Shown: piece by piece, positions 16,562 through 17,145 of the stretch
Layout of the letters: each line of letters opens with the position of its first letter
How positions within the stretch are numbered: the stretch's first letter is position 1
NCBI GenBank assembly: GCA_934120735.1
Contig: CAKOVA010000039.1
Span: forward strand, 1 to 17,145
Direction: 5' to 3'
DNA: 17,145 bases
DNA from: an uncultured Prevotella sp.
GTDB lineage: Bacteria; Bacteroidota; Bacteroidia; Bacteroidales; Bacteroidaceae
Translations under genes and position numbers: made by a program
Notes under the pieces: model-generated
Seen by the model: the letters and a program-made list of their open reading frames with translations, nothing else
Database searches by the model: none
Told to the model about the DNA's origin: nothing

Positions 16562-17145
16562 ATGCAACAGAAAATTATCATTTTAGACTTTGGTTCACAA
16601 ACTACACAGCTTATTGGCCGAAGAGTGCGTGAACTGGATACCTTCTGCGAAATATTACCGTATAATAAGTTTCCTAAAGGTGACGAATCTGTCATTGGTG
16701 TCATCCTGAGTGGGTCGCCATATTCGGTGCATGACAGTGAGGCATTCAAGTGTGATTTAAGTGATTTCATAGGCAAGTATCCCGTTTTGGGCATCTGCTA
16801 CGGTGCTCAATTCATCTCATTCACCAATGGTGGAAAGGTAGAAAGCACGGGAACGCGCGAATATGGACGCGCTCGTTTGGAAAAGTTTGATGCAACTAAT
16901 CCGCTATTTAAGGGTTTTCAACCACAGTCACAGGTGTGGATGAGCCATGGTGATACCATTACTGCCATTCCAAGTGATTGTCATGTAATAGCCAGTACAG
17001 GTGAGGTGAAGTATGCAGCGTATGCCAGTGAGAAGAATCCAACATGGGCTGTTCAGTTCCATCCCGAAGTGTTTCATACCACACAAGGTACCACTTTGTT
17101 GAAAAACTTCGTGGTAGATATCTGCGGCAGCAAGCAAACATGGAG
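16562..17145 (+). CDS. guaA: GMP synthase, glutamine-hydrolysing (5' part, cut by window edge)
   Basis: The first 194 codons of GuaA, which converts XMP, glutamine and ATP to GMP in the last step of guanine nucleotide synthesis. Only the class I glutamine amidotransferase domain is inside the window. It begins [20 protein letters not shown]. The nucleophile elbow LGICYGAQ (76-83) gives Cys79, and QFHPEV (165-170) gives His167 and Glu169, completing the triad. MSHGDTI (127-133) is the conserved MSHGD element of GuaA, which helps separate it from other amidotransferases. The ATP-pyrophosphatase and dimerisation domains lie beyond 17145 and are not visible. The ATG at 16562 follows a leader of about 110 nt from a canonical promoter. 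The reading frame is open to the edge. Confidence 0.95.
   Translation, partial: MQQKIIILDFGSQTTQLIGRRVRELDTFCEILPYNKFPKGDESVIGVILSGSPYSVHDSEAFKCDLSDFIGKYPVLGICYGAQFISFTNGGKVESTGTREYGRARLEKFDATNPLFKGFQPQSQVWMSHGDTITAIPSDCHVIASTGEVKYAAYASEKNPTWAVQFHPEVFHTTQGTTLLKNFVVDICGSKQTW

Overview
The window looks like a chromosomal segment from a Bacteroidales bacterium, most likely Prevotella or a close relative (moderate confidence, from gene content and style rather than any search). The main support is the promoter grammar. Four intergenic regions carry the Bacteroidetes-type pair TTTG, exactly 19 nt, then TAnnTTTG, with few Shine-Dalgarno sequences and A-rich leaders. The three-gene glycogen cluster (debranching enzyme, GT4 glycosyltransferase, GH57 enzyme) and the tandem deoxynucleoside kinases fit the same group. 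There is no sign of phage, insertion sequence, CRISPR, rRNA or tRNA. Nearly everything is housekeeping.

Layout. 1-291 is non-coding and holds three inverted repeats; the last is the likely terminator of an OPT-family transporter gene on the minus strand (292-2292). Divergent from it are the replicative helicase gene dnaB (2493-3998) and a secreted TPR protein (4066-4806). Two minus-strand deoxynucleoside kinase paralogs follow (4878-5504 and 5571-6194), sharing one strong promoter. A membrane-anchored SIMPL/DUF541 protein (6555-7256, plus) converges on mscL (7437-7856, minus) across a shared hairpin terminator. A 299-bp gap with closely spaced divergent promoter elements separates mscL from the highly codon-biased GAPDH gene (8156-9175), which ends in a textbook terminator. 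A tRNA dimethylallyltransferase gene (miaA type) and an overlapping lipid-kinase-fold gene follow (9256-11095).

The gap at 11096-11562 contains an unexplained array of four 22-bp tandem repeats and then a canonical promoter for the glycogen operon: debranching enzyme (11563-13506), GT4 synthase-like enzyme (13523-14791) and GH57 enzyme (14836-16248), closed by a strong terminator. The window ends inside guaA (GMP synthase, from 16562), which has its own promoter and a leader of about 110 nt.

How the genes work together. The last operon encodes a plausible glycogen-handling set: chain synthesis, 1,6-debranching and a GH57 branching or transferase activity. GAPDH gives central glycolysis, the kinases and GuaA give purine and deoxynucleotide supply, and DnaB gives replication.

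I found no clearly new biological system. The points most worth a second look are the 22-bp repeat array, the diacylglycerol-kinase-like protein whose nucleotide-binding and catalytic motifs are all altered, the tandem kinase pair, and start codons corrected by promoter position.
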